A program made the position numbers and the translations under genes. Below, piece after piece: positions 28,399-36,936 of a stretch of 41,889 bases of DNA. Position 1 is the stretch's first letter. The number at the start of each line of letters is the position of its first letter. The stretch is from assembly GCF_000952855.1 (NCBI RefSeq), contig NZ_JSVU01000013.1:1-41889 (forward strand), read 5' to 3'. The DNA is from Aequorivita vladivostokensis (GTDB lineage: Bacteria > Bacteroidota > Bacteroidia > Flavobacteriales > Flavobacteriaceae). Under the pieces are notes generated by a model. The model saw nothing but the letters and a program-made list of their open reading frames with translations. It was not told where the DNA came from and ran no database searches.

Positions 28399-29604
28399 CT
28401 ACAGCGCTGCCATTATCTGGTTTTTCAAAATATCCTCAAAAGTTTCTCTTTTTCTGATTAAATGTGCCTTTCCCTTATACCAAAGTACTTCCGCAGGCCG
28501 ATAACGGGAGTTGTAGTTACTCGCCATGGTGAAGCAATATGCCCCAGCGTTATGAAAGGAAAGTATATCTCCCTCGTGCAATTCCGGAATGCGGCGGTTG
28601 TTCGCAAACGTATCGGTTTCACAAATGTACCCTGTTACGGTGTAAAATCGATCCCTTCCATGGGGCCTTGAAATATTTGAAATTTCGTGTTGCGAGCCGT
28701 AAAGCATCGGGCGGATTAAATGGTTGAACCCGCTATCCACCTGCGCAAAAACGGTAGAAGTGGTTTGTTTTATCACATTTACCTTTACCAAAAATTGTCC
28801 GGCCTCACTCACCAAAAATTTCCCTGGCTCAAAGGCCAAGGTCAAGTTTTTACCGTATTTTTTACAGAAATCATTAAAGCGCTTACTCAGTTTTTTTCCC
28901 AATTCCTCTACGTTTGTTTCAATATCGCCTTCTTTGTAAGGTACTTTGAAACCGCTTCCGAAGTCGATAAATTCAAGATTTTCAAAATTTTCAGCCGCAT
29001 TAAAGAGAATTTCCGAAGCATAGAGAAAAACATCAATGTCCAAAATATCGCTGCCCGTGTGCATATGGATTCCGTTGATATTCATCCCTGTATTCTCAAC
29101 TATCCTTTTCAACAAGGGCATTTGATGGATTGAAATTCCAAACTTGCTGTCAATATGCCCCACGGAAATATTTGCGTTTCCGCCTGCCATAACGTGCGGG
29201 TTTATTCGGATACAAACAGGGATTTTGGGATGCTTGGTTCCGAATTGCTCCAAAATGGAAAGGTTGTCAATATTTATTTGCACCCCTAATTTTGCGGCTT
29301 TTTCAATCTCTTCCAGCGAAATTCCGTTGGGCGTGTAGATTATGTCCTCTGGTTTAGCCCCGGCTTCCAAGCCCAGCATCACTTCCTGTATAGAAACCGT
29401 GTCCAGACCACTGCCCATATTAATTAGCAATTTTAATACTGAAATATTTGAAAGGGCTTTTACGGCGTAATTTATTCTCAAACTATCCACCTTATCAAAA
29501 GCGCCGGTCAACCGTTTATACTGCTTTTCAATTTTAGCGGCATCATAAACATACACGGGGCTTCCGAATTCTTGGGCAATTGCCAAAAGGTCTTGGTTTT
29601 TCAT
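28399..29604 (-). CDS. lysA: Diaminopimelate decarboxylase
   Basis: LysA decarboxylates meso-diaminopimelate to lysine with pyridoxal phosphate, the last step of lysine synthesis. The 401-residue protein has the PLP lysine Lys49 in NYAVKALSN, the phosphate-binding loop region EFIDFGSGFKVPYKEGD, the substrate motif EPGKFLVSEAG, and CETDTFANNR with the cysteine that works across the dimer interface, plus HNAGAYCFTMASNYN near the end. All expected active-site elements are present. It is monocistronic. Confidence 0.96.
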   Translation of the reverse strand: MKNQDLLAIAQEFGSPVYVYDAAKIEKQYKRLTGAFDKVDSLRINYAVKALSNISVLKLLINMGSGLDTVSIQEVMLGLEAGAKPEDIIYTPNGISLEEIEKAAKLGVQINIDNLSILEQFGTKHPKIPVCIRINPHVMAGGNANISVGHIDSKFGISIHQMPLLKRIVENTGMNINGIHMHTGSDILDIDVFLYASEILFNAAENFENLEFIDFGSGFKVPYKEGDIETNVEELGKKLSKRFNDFCKKYGKNLTLAFEPGKFLVSEAGQFLVKVNVIKQTTSTVFAQVDSGFNHLIRPMLYGSQHEISNISRPHGRDRFYTVTGYICETDTFANNRRIPELHEGDILSFHNAGAYCFTMASNYNSRYRPAEVLWYKGKAHLIRKRETFEDILKNQIMAAL

Positions 29605-29636
29605 TTCTTTGGAATAAATTTTTTAAAATTAAGGCG

Positions 29637-29644
29637 CAAAAATA
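29637..29644 (-). promoter_or_regulatory. -7 promoter element for lysA
   Basis: TATTTTTG on the minus strand, 32 nt before the ATG. Confidence 0.55.
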
Positions 29645-29760
29645 GAAAGGAATGCCGAATTACTTCATTAAGAATCACTTAAATTTTCAAATTTGTGAAG
29701 GATGGAAAATTTCTGAAACGTAAAGCTTTAAAAACATTAGCGCATTCCTGTTACATTTGT

Positions 29761-29768
29761 TATTTTTG
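29761..29768 (+). promoter_or_regulatory. -7 promoter element for sucC
   Basis: TATTTTTG, 51 nt before the ATG at 29820. It places the in-frame codons upstream of 29820 outside or at the edge of the message. Confidence 0.55.
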
Positions 29769-29785
29769 CAATCCATAAACAAGCC

Positions 29786-29806
29786 TGCCTGCCAAACGGG
29801 TAGGTA
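29786..29806 (+). repeat. Leader hairpin, CCTGCCTGCC-type repeat
   Basis: TGCCTGCC and GGTAGGTA form an eight-pair stem with two G-U pairs around AAACG, in the sucC leader 13 nt before the start codon. The word CCTGCCTGCC belongs to a simple repeat family often seen in Flavobacteriia spacers. Confidence 0.4.
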
Positions 29807-29819
29807 CAAAACCGCTACT

Positions 29820-31010
29820 ATGAATTTACACGAATATCAAGGAAAAGAAATTTTAAACAGTTTTGGCGTTGAGATACAGCGCGGTATCGTGGCTACCACC
29901 CCCAAAGAGGCAGTGGAGGCCGCAAAAAAACTTACCGAACAAACCGGAACAGGCTGGCACGTTATCAAGGCCCAAGTACACGCCGGTGGCCGCGGAAAAG
30001 GTGGTGGTGTAAAACTTGCGAAGAATATAAAGGAGGTTGAGGAAATTGCCGGAAAAATCATTGGGATGGATCTTGTAACCCCGCAAACTTCCGCAGAAGG
30101 AAAAAGGGTGCACCAAGTTTTGGTTGCTGAAGATGTTTATTACCCAGGCGACAATGAGCCAGAGGAATATTATATGAGCGTCCTGTTAAATCGTTCCACG
30201 GGAAGAAACATGATTATGTATTCTACCGAGGGTGGAATGGATATAGAAACGGTGGCCGAGGAAACTCCTCATTTAATTTTCACCGAAGAAATTGACCCAG
30301 CCGTTGGTCTTTTAGGTTTTCAGGCAAGAAGGGTTGCTTTCAATCTTGGTTTAAGCGGAAAGGCTTTTAAGGAAATGACCAAATTTGTTACCGCGCTTTA
30401 CAAAGCCTACAACGAGTCCGATTCGTCACTTTTTGAAATTAATCCGGTTTTAAAAACAAGTGATGATAGAATTATCGCCGTTGATGCAAAAGTAAGTATA
30501 GACGACAATGCACTTTTCCGCCATAAGGATTATATGGAAATGCGCGACAAACGCGAGGAAAACTCCGTAGAGGTTGAAGCTAAGGAAAAAGGCTTGAACT
30601 ATGTGGATCTTGATGGAAACGTTGGCTGTATGGTTAACGGCGCTGGTCTTGCAATGGCAACAATGGACCTTATTAAGCAAGCGGGCGGCGAACCTGCAAA
30701 CTTCCTTGACGTAGGTGGAACCGCAGATGCCGAGCGCGTTGAGGCCGCTTTCAAACTAATCTTGAAGGATCCGAGTGTAAAGGCAATCCTTATTAATATT
30801 TTCGGTGGAATTGTACGTTGCGACCGAGTGGCCCAAGGGGTAATTGATGCTTATAAGAATATGGGCACCATCCACGTTCCAATCATTGTTCGTTTGCAGG
30901 GAACCAATGCCGATATCGCTAAAAAATTGATTGACGACAGTGGACTGGACGTTCAGAGTGCAATAGAATTCCAAGAAGCTGCAGATAAAGTGAAGGAAGT
31001 TCTTTCCTAA
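29820..31010 (+). CDS. sucC: Succinate-CoA ligase (ADP-forming) subunit beta
   Basis: Beta subunit of succinyl-CoA synthetase, which makes ATP (or GTP) from succinyl-CoA in the TCA cycle. At 396 residues it is full length. The ATP-grasp domain starts MNLHEYQGKEILNSFGV and holds VIKAQVHAGGRGKGGGVKLA; EINPVLKTSDDRIIAVDAKV carries metal ligands; the C-terminal CoA-ligase domain has FLDVGGTADAERVEAAF and IFGGIVRCDRVAQG. The alpha subunit gene (sucD) is not adjacent, as is usual in Bacteroidota. A strong terminator follows. Confidence 0.97.
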   Translation: MNLHEYQGKEILNSFGVEIQRGIVATTPKEAVEAAKKLTEQTGTGWHVIKAQVHAGGRGKGGGVKLAKNIKEVEEIAGKIIGMDLVTPQTSAEGKRVHQVLVAEDVYYPGDNEPEEYYMSVLLNRSTGRNMIMYSTEGGMDIETVAEETPHLIFTEEIDPAVGLLGFQARRVAFNLGLSGKAFKEMTKFVTALYKAYNESDSSLFEINPVLKTSDDRIIAVDAKVSIDDNALFRHKDYMEMRDKREENSVEVEAKEKGLNYVDLDGNVGCMVNGAGLAMATMDLIKQAGGEPANFLDVGGTADAERVEAAFKLILKDPSVKAILINIFGGIVRCDRVAQGVIDAYKNMGTIHVPIIVRLQGTNADIAKKLIDDSGLDVQSAIEFQEAADKVKEVLS

Positions 31011-31029
31011 ATTAACACCAATAATTTTG

Positions 31030-31056
31030 AAAGCCCTTTGCATTTGCGAGGGCTTT
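31030..31056 (+). terminator. Rho-independent terminator after sucC
   Basis: AAAGCCCT and AGGGCTTT pair across an 11-nt loop and are followed by T-rich sequence (TTTTTTG). Confidence 0.88.
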
Positions 31057-31074
31057 TTTGTGAATTAATAATTT

Positions 31075-31470
31075 ATGGAGAAAAATCCCAAATCTCTTCT
31101 TAGTGATTTAATAAATATGGTGCGGGCAGACGGCAAAATAAAGCCTTCTGAAGTGGCATTTGTAAAGAAATTGGCCCGAAGAATGGACATTTCTGATCAG
31201 GAAATACTCGAACTCTTTCAAAACCCAGAGGACTCACGTCCTGTTTATTCAGAGGTTGAGCGCATCACGCATTTCTATAAATTGATTTTAATGATGAAAA
31301 TCGATAACGAAACCCATCAATCAGAAATCGTTGCTTTAAAAAATTTTGGACTTAAAATGGGCATTCGCCCTATTGTGGCCGACCAAATTTTGAAAAAGTT
31401 GGAACAGTCTGAAAACAATACCATCCCAGCTGAAGAATTACTGAAAGTCTTCAAGATATATTACAACTAG
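31075..31470 (+). CDS. TerB-like (tellurite resistance) family protein
   Basis: A 131-residue all-helical cytoplasmic protein with the TerB-like pattern LLSDLINMVRADGKIKPSE and VAFVKKLARRMDISDQE, then FYKLILMMKIDNETHQSE as the second helical repeat. The acidic positions in ADGKIKPSE and DNETHQSE are those proposed to bind metal in TerB folds. Specific function unknown. Its TAG stop shares the palindrome CTAG with the stop of the convergent DUF2254 gene, so the two genes overlap by 4 bases. Confidence 0.75.
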   Translation: MEKNPKSLLSDLINMVRADGKIKPSEVAFVKKLARRMDISDQEILELFQNPEDSRPVYSEVERITHFYKLILMMKIDNETHQSEIVALKNFGLKMGIRPIVADQILKKLEQSENNTIPAEELLKVFKIYYN

Positions 31471-32741
31471 TCCAAAATCATCTTTTCAATCACTGAAACA
31501 TCCTTATTTGAATCGAATGAGTTCTTAGCCTGGCTTACCAGGGTCTCCATTTCCTTTTTTATGGCCAAAATGTAATTGTCCTCGGCCGCCGGTTGCTGCT
31601 GTAGATAAATGAGCATCCACAATAACTTTTCCACCATTATTGGGTCGTGCTTGCAATAGGTCCTCAAAGAAGCCATTACGTTGTACATAAGTTCCTCAAA
31701 TGTAACTACCGCAATACGGAGCGTAGCCTTTTCTTTATGAATGATGATTCCATTATCTTTTTTCTGCATCCGCAGGGCGAAAAGATCTGTCAAGTAATCT
31801 ATGGCATTGATTGCAGTTCCAGGATCGTTAATCCCGGGCGACATTGCCTTTACCGCAATTTCGGTAATCTGTTTGAAGGCCAAGACGTAGTTATCCTCTA
31901 CCAATTCCCCGCGGGCAAAACTTATATTGGAGATAATTGCACTTACCACTTTCTCATCCAGCGGTTTTTCCGATTTCAGGAATACAGAATTTTTCAGAAC
32001 GAACAATCCTTTGGGGACGGTAATGTACATTTTGGTTTTTTCGTCATCGCAGATTCTTAAAATATTGTTTATTGAAATATTCTGAAAATACCCGCTCCGT
32101 CCGGTTTTGTATTCGTGCCAATTTGTGGTATCTGAAAAATCTTTGGTTTGTCCTTCTTCAGAAGAAATCAACTTTTGTAAACGCAGTTCAGCCGCTTCAA
32201 AAATAGTGTCCAGAATGTTGCTGATTTGTATGCTCTGCGAAATATTGTGGATAAAATAAATAAAAGCCACTAAACATATAATAGTAAAGGCAATGCCCAA
32301 AAGCACTGAAAAACCGGGCAATGTATATTTATCCTCACTTGGTTCAATGGAGAAAAGTGTAAAGATATTGTAGAGAATCGTGGCCAGATATATTCCCAAA
32401 ATTAATTGGTGCCGCTTGTCACTTATCAATCCAGGAAGCAATCGGGGCGAATAATTGTTTGATGCTTGGCTTAGCAAAAGCATTACCATTGAAAAACTAA
32501 AAACCATTAGCGAAATCAATCCCCCCAGACAGGCACTCAATACGGTAAGGGCGGTATCGCCATCCTCTACCATAAGCTGCGGCAATACGTCCATTATTCT
32601 TCTTGAAATGCCGTGTTGCTCCAGATACATCATTAAAAGAGCCACTAAAAAACCTGAAAACGCAAATAAGGTAGGATAAAAGGCAATCTTACTTTCAACA
32701 GTATTGAAGAAATCAAAAATGCGGATGAAGAGTTTTTTCAT
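31467..32741 (-). CDS. DUF2254 family inner-membrane protein
   Basis: A 424-residue membrane protein with four hydrophobic segments in the N-terminal half (about 19-41, 64-90, 112-132 and 141-165) and a cytoplasmic C-terminal half. Family motifs include SFSMVMLLLSQASNNYSPRLL and FKQITEIAVKAMSPGINDPGTAINAIDYL. The last motif, with the conserved SPGINDPGTA stretch, is diagnostic of DUF2254. No biochemical role is known. It is convergent with the TerB-like gene, with a 4-bp overlap of stop codons. Confidence 0.92.
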   Translation of the reverse strand: MKKLFIRIFDFFNTVESKIAFYPTLFAFSGFLVALLMMYLEQHGISRRIMDVLPQLMVEDGDTALTVLSACLGGLISLMVFSFSMVMLLLSQASNNYSPRLLPGLISDKRHQLILGIYLATILYNIFTLFSIEPSEDKYTLPGFSVLLGIAFTIICLVAFIYFIHNISQSIQISNILDTIFEAAELRLQKLISSEEGQTKDFSDTTNWHEYKTGRSGYFQNISINNILRICDDEKTKMYITVPKGLFVLKNSVFLKSEKPLDEKVVSAIISNISFARGELVEDNYVLAFKQITEIAVKAMSPGINDPGTAINAIDYLTDLFALRMQKKDNGIIIHKEKATLRIAVVTFEELMYNVMASLRTYCKHDPIMVEKLLWMLIYLQQQPAAEDNYILAIKKEMETLVSQAKNSFDSNKDVSVIEKMILD

Positions 32742-32946
32742 AGATATGGTTTATTCAAATTAAAAGTAGTTAAACCCACCTTCATAATTCCTAAAAACGA
32801 AGAGAAAATTTCAGCTCAGCGCAATCTAAATGCCAAAAAGTCATTCAAAATATACATGTTTCAGACAAAAAGTCGTAGTTTTTACATTGGAATTGTTATT
32901 GCCAATTAGAAGTAAAATAAACGGAGATTTTAAACAATAAAACAAT

Positions 32947-33378
32947 ATGAAAACAGTTAATAAAAACAGTATATGGTTACCAGGACTTTTGGATAATCTG
33001 CTTTTTGACAATAAGTTAGATGTGCTTAATAACAATTATGAAACATTTAGCATTCCGGCGGTAAATATTATTGAAAATTTCCCGAATTTTGTAGTCGAAT
33101 TGGCTGTTCCAGGTTTGCAGAAAGAAGATTTTTCCATTGAAGTTGAGGAAGATACATTGAAAATCTCTTCAAAAAAAGCCAAAGAACAAACAGAAGAAAA
33201 TAACGATTCCCGATTTAGAAAAAGGGAATTTAATTACCAGAGTTTTGAGCGTTCTTTCAAGCTTCCTGAAAATATTAAAACTGAAGACATTCAGGCCAAT
33301 TACGAAAATGGTATTTTAAAGATTACGCTTCCTAAAGAAGAAAAGAAAGCATTGAAGAAAATGGTTGAGATTTCATAA
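32947..33378 (+). CDS. Small heat-shock protein (Hsp20/alpha-crystallin)
   Basis: An ATP-independent holdase chaperone of 143 residues. The alpha-crystallin domain spans about 40-132: FPNFVVELAVPGLQKEDF, IEVEEDTLKISSKK, and the strand pair YQSFERSFKLPENIKTEDI with YENGILKITLPKEE. The C-terminus ends KKMVEIS, with no classic I-x-I but a VEI equivalent. The 200-bp spacer before it is AT-rich; no convincing TAnnTTTG or CIRCE element is seen, only TAGTTTTT near 32876. A terminator follows. Confidence 0.93.
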   Translation: MKTVNKNSIWLPGLLDNLLFDNKLDVLNNNYETFSIPAVNIIENFPNFVVELAVPGLQKEDFSIEVEEDTLKISSKKAKEQTEENNDSRFRKREFNYQSFERSFKLPENIKTEDIQANYENGILKITLPKEEKKALKKMVEIS

Positions 33379-33411
33379 TTGAAATTTAATTTGGTTAGTT
33401 AGTTGAAAATG

Positions 33412-33444
33412 ACCGCGTGCTACTCAATCGGTGCGCGGTTTTTT
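33412..33444. terminator. Terminator after the Hsp20 gene
   Basis: ACCGCGTGC and GGTGCGCGGT pair over about nine positions (two G-U) and are followed by TTTTTT on the plus strand; it lies 8 bp from the convergent rluF stop and may serve both. Confidence 0.8.
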
Positions 33445-33451
33445 CATGGGA

Positions 33452-34306
33452 CTAATTGGGCCCTCTCCTTCTTCGCCCACCTGTACTTCTCTGGGCTCTT
33501 TTTAAATTTCGCTCCTCTTGTCTTTTCTTTTCAGGTTTTACGGTTTCTACCGACTTTTCCCGGCCATCTTTTTGATAAGCCTTGGGGAGACCATCACTAT
33601 CCTTAACGGAGTCTTTCAGCGTTTTAAGTTCTTCCGCCGTAAGATCGCGCCACGCGCCTACTGGTAAATCTCCCAACTCAAGGTTCATAATGCGGATGCG
33701 TTGTAAAGCAACAACTTCATACCCCAAATATTCGCACATCCTGCGAATCTGCCTGTTTAAGCCCTGCACCAAAATAATCCGAAACTCAAACCTGCTTATT
33801 CGTTCCACTTTACATCGCTTGGTTACTGTATCCAAAATAGGAATCCCGGAACCCATGCGCTTAATAAATTCATCGGTAACAGGTCTATCTACTTTTACTA
33901 TATATTCCTTTTCGTGCTTGTTCCCCGCACGCAGGATTTTGTTCACAATATCGCCCTCATTTGTAAGCAACAGCAGGCCTTCACTTGGTTTGTCTAATCT
34001 TCCAACCGGAAAAATACGTTCGGGATGTTTTATAAAATCAACTACGTTATCGTCAAAACGCGTGTCGGTGGTACAGGTTATGCCTACGGGTTTGTTCAGC
34101 ATTATATACACTTCGGCAGTATTTTCCTTAATGAGTTTTCCGTCCACGCGCACCTCATCTTCGGGCATTACCCTATCGCCCAGCCCGCTTTTTTCCCCGT
34201 TCACGGTTACGCGTCCCTTTTCAATTAAAGTGTCGGCCTCGCGGCGGGAGCAGTAACCGCTATCGCTTATGGCCTTGTTCAATCGTACGGAATCTGGATG
34301 GTGCAT
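33452..34306 (-). CDS. rluF: 23S rRNA pseudouridine synthase, RluF/RluB-like
   Basis: Converts a uridine of 23S rRNA to pseudouridine. The 284-residue protein has an N-terminal S4 domain ([21 protein letters not shown], about 6-26) and the catalytic domain with the active-site Asp in [16 protein letters not shown], the [12 protein letters not shown] strand, and [19 protein letters not shown] (RluF-type). The C-terminal 45 residues are a low-complexity basic tail ending in RRRRGPN, common in Bacteroidota members. The ATG at 34306 is chosen because a TATCTTTG promoter element at 34321-34328 excludes the in-frame ATG at 34345. RluF rather than RluB is inferred from the short S4 and the LNRQIRRM motif. 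Confidence 0.9.
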   Translation of the reverse strand: MHHPDSVRLNKAISDSGYCSRREADTLIEKGRVTVNGEKSGLGDRVMPEDEVRVDGKLIKENTAEVYIMLNKPVGITCTTDTRFDDNVVDFIKHPERIFPVGRLDKPSEGLLLLTNEGDIVNKILRAGNKHEKEYIVKVDRPVTDEFIKRMGSGIPILDTVTKRCKVERISRFEFRIILVQGLNRQIRRMCEYLGYEVVALQRIRIMNLELGDLPVGAWRDLTAEELKTLKDSVKDSDGLPKAYQKDGREKSVETVKPEKKRQEERNLKRAQRSTGGRRRRGPN

Positions 34307-34320
34307 TTCTAATTTTTCAA

Positions 34321-34328
34321 CAAAGATA
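34321..34328 (-). promoter_or_regulatory. -7 promoter element for rluF
   Basis: TATCTTTG on the minus strand, 14 nt before the ATG at 34306; it decides the start codon. Confidence 0.65.
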
Positions 34329-34356
34329 CCATTATTGCAGCGCATGGCGAAAAGGT

Positions 34357-34364
34357 TAAATTTG
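34357..34364 (+). promoter_or_regulatory. -7 promoter element for the GH3 gene
   Basis: TAAATTTG on the plus strand, 57 nt before the ATG. With the rluF element it forms a tight divergent promoter pair. Confidence 0.4.
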
Positions 34365-34421
34365 ATTTAAACGCCCTATCCAACTTTTTAAAAAATTGTA
34401 GTTTCAACAAAAATTTCAACA

Positions 34422-35951
34422 ATGGCAATACTCGGCTCAATAATAAAAACCGCGATCGATCTACGGGGAGCGATCGTTTCAGAAAAATCTCCCGTGGAAT
34501 CGCAGCGGGAAGTCCTAAAAAACCTTCTCGAAAAAGCAAAGAACACCGCCTTTGGGAAATATTACGGCTTTTCAAAAATTCTTGAAGCAACCGATATTGA
34601 AAAAGAGTTTGCCGAGAAAGTTCCCTATTTTGATTACCACCAAATGGAGGCCGAATGGTGGTGCAAGACCCAGGAAGGAATGGAAGATATTAGCTGGCCC
34701 GGAAAGCCTACCTACTTTGCCCGAAGCAGCGGCACGACCGGAAAAACCTCAAAACGCATTCCCGTTACCGACGAGATGATCGAGGCCATTCGCACGACGG
34801 GCATCAAGCAAGTTGGCGCATTGACCAATTTTGAAATCCCTTCCGATTTTTACGAAAAGGAAATCATGATGCTGGGCAGCAGCACCAATCTGGAGGAACA
34901 GGATCAGTTTTTGGAGGGTGAAATAAGCGGTATCAGCGCCAGCAACATTCCGTTTTGGTTTCGGGGCTATTACAAACCGGGAGAGGAAATTGCCCAAATG
35001 GACGACTGGGACCAAAAGGTGGAAACCATTGCCAAAAATGCCCGAAATTGGGACATTGGTGCCCTCAGCGGCATTCCTTCGTGGATGGAATTGATGATGA
35101 AGAAGGTTATTGAATACCACGATGCGGCAAACATTCACGAAATCTGGCCAAACCTGCAGGTCTATACCACTGGCGGTGTTGCGTTTCAGCCGTATGAGAA
35201 GAGTTTTAACCAATTATTGGCGCATCCCATTATTGTGATTGACACCTATTTGGCCTCGGAAGGGTTTTTGGCATTTCAGAATAGGCCCGATACCACTTCA
35301 ATGAAGTTAGTTACCGACAATGGAATCTATTTTGAATTCGTTCCCTTCAAACCCGAGTATATCAACGATGATGGTTCCCTTGCACAGGACGCCCCTGCCC
35401 TAACCCTCGCCGAAGTGGAACCGGGTGTGGATTATGTTTTGATAATCAGTACAGTCTCGGGCGCTTGGCGCTATTTGATTGGCGATACCATTGCTTTTAC
35501 CGATGTGGAAAAGGCCGAAATAAAAATCACGGGGCGGACCAAATTCTTTTTAAATGTGGTTGGTTCACAATTATCCGTGAACAAAATGGAAGTTGCCTTG
35601 CGTGAAATGGAGGAGAAATTCGATATAAAAATCCCTGAATTTACTTTAGCAGCGGTCAAAATAGAGGGCGAATTTTACCACCATTGGTATTTGGGTACGC
35701 AAACCGAAATCGACGCAGCAGAAATAGCGAACGCGCTGGATGAAGCCTTAAAGGAAGCAAATAAAAACTACGCAGTCGCACGTTCAAAAGCGCTGAAGGG
35801 CGTAAAAGTGAATACTGTTAATCCTGAAATTTTCCACGAATGGAACGCCAAAAACAAAAAGAAGGGCGGACAGGTAAAAATGGAAAAGGTTATGGACGAG
35901 GAAAAGTTTGCTGAGTGGGAAAGGTTTGTAAAAACTCAGGTTAAGGTGTGA
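34422..35951 (+). CDS. GH3 family acyl-adenylating enzyme
   Basis: A 509-residue member of the GH3 family (ANL-type adenylate-forming enzymes), named after plant auxin-conjugating enzymes. Motif 1, the ATP-binding loop, is FARSSGTTGKTSKRIPVTDE (about 106-125); motif 2 is VYTTGGVAFQPYEKSF; motif 3 region ISTVSGAWRYLIGDTIAFTD and the C-terminal KITGRTKFFLNVVGSQLS follow. In plants these enzymes couple amino acids to acyl acids; the substrate of bacterial members in Bacteroidota is not established. The last two codons and the TGA stop lie within a heptanucleotide array. Confidence 0.92.
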   Translation: MAILGSIIKTAIDLRGAIVSEKSPVESQREVLKNLLEKAKNTAFGKYYGFSKILEATDIEKEFAEKVPYFDYHQMEAEWWCKTQEGMEDISWPGKPTYFARSSGTTGKTSKRIPVTDEMIEAIRTTGIKQVGALTNFEIPSDFYEKEIMMLGSSTNLEEQDQFLEGEISGISASNIPFWFRGYYKPGEEIAQMDDWDQKVETIAKNARNWDIGALSGIPSWMELMMKKVIEYHDAANIHEIWPNLQVYTTGGVAFQPYEKSFNQLLAHPIIVIDTYLASEGFLAFQNRPDTTSMKLVTDNGIYFEFVPFKPEYINDDGSLAQDAPALTLAEVEPGVDYVLIISTVSGAWRYLIGDTIAFTDVEKAEIKITGRTKFFLNVVGSQLSVNKMEVALREMEEKFDIKIPEFTLAAVKIEGEFYHHWYLGTQTEIDAAEIANALDEALKEANKNYAVARSKALKGVKVNTVNPEIFHEWNAKNKKKGGQVKMEKVMDEEKFAEWERFVKTQVKV

Positions 35952-36013
35952 GGTTTGAGGTGTGAGGTGTGAGGTGTGAGGTTTGAGGTTTGAGGTTTGA
36001 GGTTTGAGGTTTT
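35944..36013. repeat. Heptanucleotide array AGGTKTG at the GH3 stop codon
   Basis: Ten 7-nt units in register: AGGTGTG and AGGTTTG in the order G, T, G, G, G, T, T, T, T, then AGGTTTT. The first unit contains the end of the GH3 frame (AAG GTG TGA), so the stop codon is repeat-derived. Confidence 0.95.
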
Positions 36014-36113
36014 AAAAATACAAATTCCGAAAATTTTCAAATCACAAATCTTGTTGCTCTGAGCGCGGCCTAAGGGTCTATTGAACAAATTATCGCTTCA
36101 ACAATAAAACATA

Positions 36114-36767
36114 TCAGCTACCCTCTTCCCCCACAATCTCTGGCTCCTCTTCTACTTTATTTTCATTGATGAGCTCCATTACTTCCTCTGGGGAAATGTA
36201 AAGGCGGCGGATGCGCTCCTTGTATTTTTCGGAAAGGCTGGCATTGTCGAGTATGAAGTTTTTTGTCTTTAAAATATAATCCCCCATCCCGTGGGCAATG
36301 GCATAGGTATCTGCAGTGCGCTCAACTTCCTTGATATGTGCTGAAGAGAACAGATATTTTATTCCGAAGATAAGCATCCCAAAATTTGTGCGCTCCCTAT
36401 AATCCATAACGTGGCCCAGTTCGTGGCCAAGCCAACCTACTTTTACATCAGATGGTATATCTTCCATGGTGAAATGTTCGCCTTCAATCTGAATGTTTCG
36501 GCTTATTAAAATTACGTACTCCCGGTTTTCCTTTCTCTTAAAAAAACTCGCAAACCGCGGCTGGGCCTGCATAGTGGATTTTTTAATATTCTCCTTGAAT
36601 TTGAATTCAATTGCGGTATCGTACAGTTCAGGATAAAAGGAAATCGCCTCAATAACTTCTTTTTTGATGCTCTCGGGAATAATCTTATTGTCCAAATTGA
36701 TATTTTGCGCTGAAACCATAGAAATGGTAAAGTACAAAATAGGTTTTATGAGGGACGTTAAAGGCAT
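36114..36767 (-). CDS. Putative secreted HELGH metallopeptidase, family not recognised
   Basis: A 217-residue protein with a probable signal peptide (MPLTSLIKPILYFTISMVSAQ) and a zinc-peptidase motif His115-Glu-Leu-Gly-His119 in VGWLGHELGHVMDYRERTN. About 40 residues later ERTADTYAIAHGMGDYIL offers acidic residues for a third zinc ligand, in the manner of gluzincins. The C-terminus has ISPEEVMELINENK and an acidic tail (VEEEPEIVGEEGS). I do not recognise a named family. It lies downstream of uvrB on the same strand but is separated from it by three heptanucleotide arrays, which occupy the position where its promoter would be expected. Confidence 0.78.
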   Translation of the reverse strand: MPLTSLIKPILYFTISMVSAQNINLDNKIIPESIKKEVIEAISFYPELYDTAIEFKFKENIKKSTMQAQPRFASFFKRKENREYVILISRNIQIEGEHFTMEDIPSDVKVGWLGHELGHVMDYRERTNFGMLIFGIKYLFSSAHIKEVERTADTYAIAHGMGDYILKTKNFILDNASLSEKYKERIRRLYISPEEVMELINENKVEEEPEIVGEEGS

Positions 36768-36784
36768 TATAAATTCTCGGTATT

Positions 36785-36841
36785 GGGTGTTCGGGATTTG
36801 GGATTAGGGATTTGGGATTTGGGATTTGGGATTTGTATTTT
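36785..36841. repeat. Heptanucleotide array GGGATTT with G-quadruplex motif
   Basis: Six exact-register units from 36793: GGGATTT, GGGATTA, then GGGATTT four times, flanked by GGGTGTTC and GTATTTT. The plus strand has six GGG runs with 4-nt loops, a canonical intramolecular G-quadruplex pattern. It lies 18 bp upstream of the HELGH gene. Confidence 0.95.
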
Positions 36842-36847
36842 TTGTTG

Positions 36848-36924
36848 CAGGTTTCAGGTTTCAGGTTTCAGGTTTCGGGTTTCGGGTTTCGGGTTTCGTG
36901 TTTCGTGTTTCGTGTTTCGGGTTA
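36848..36924. repeat. Heptanucleotide array CAGGTTT/CGGGTTT/CGTGTTT
   Basis: Eleven units in register with block-wise variants: CAGGTTT x4, CGGGTTT x3, CGTGTTT x3, CGGGTTA. The block structure suggests successive duplication of mutated units. Confidence 0.95.
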
Positions 36925-36936
36925 ATATAAATGAAA

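Noticed and set aside
29757-29819. N-terminal extension of sucC
   Set aside because: It overlaps the -7 element and leader hairpin; the family start is MNLHEYQGKEIL at 29820.
34307-34345. Longer start for rluF at 34345
   Set aside because: TATCTTTG at 34321-34328 places the ATG upstream of the transcript; the residues do not resemble the S4 domain start.
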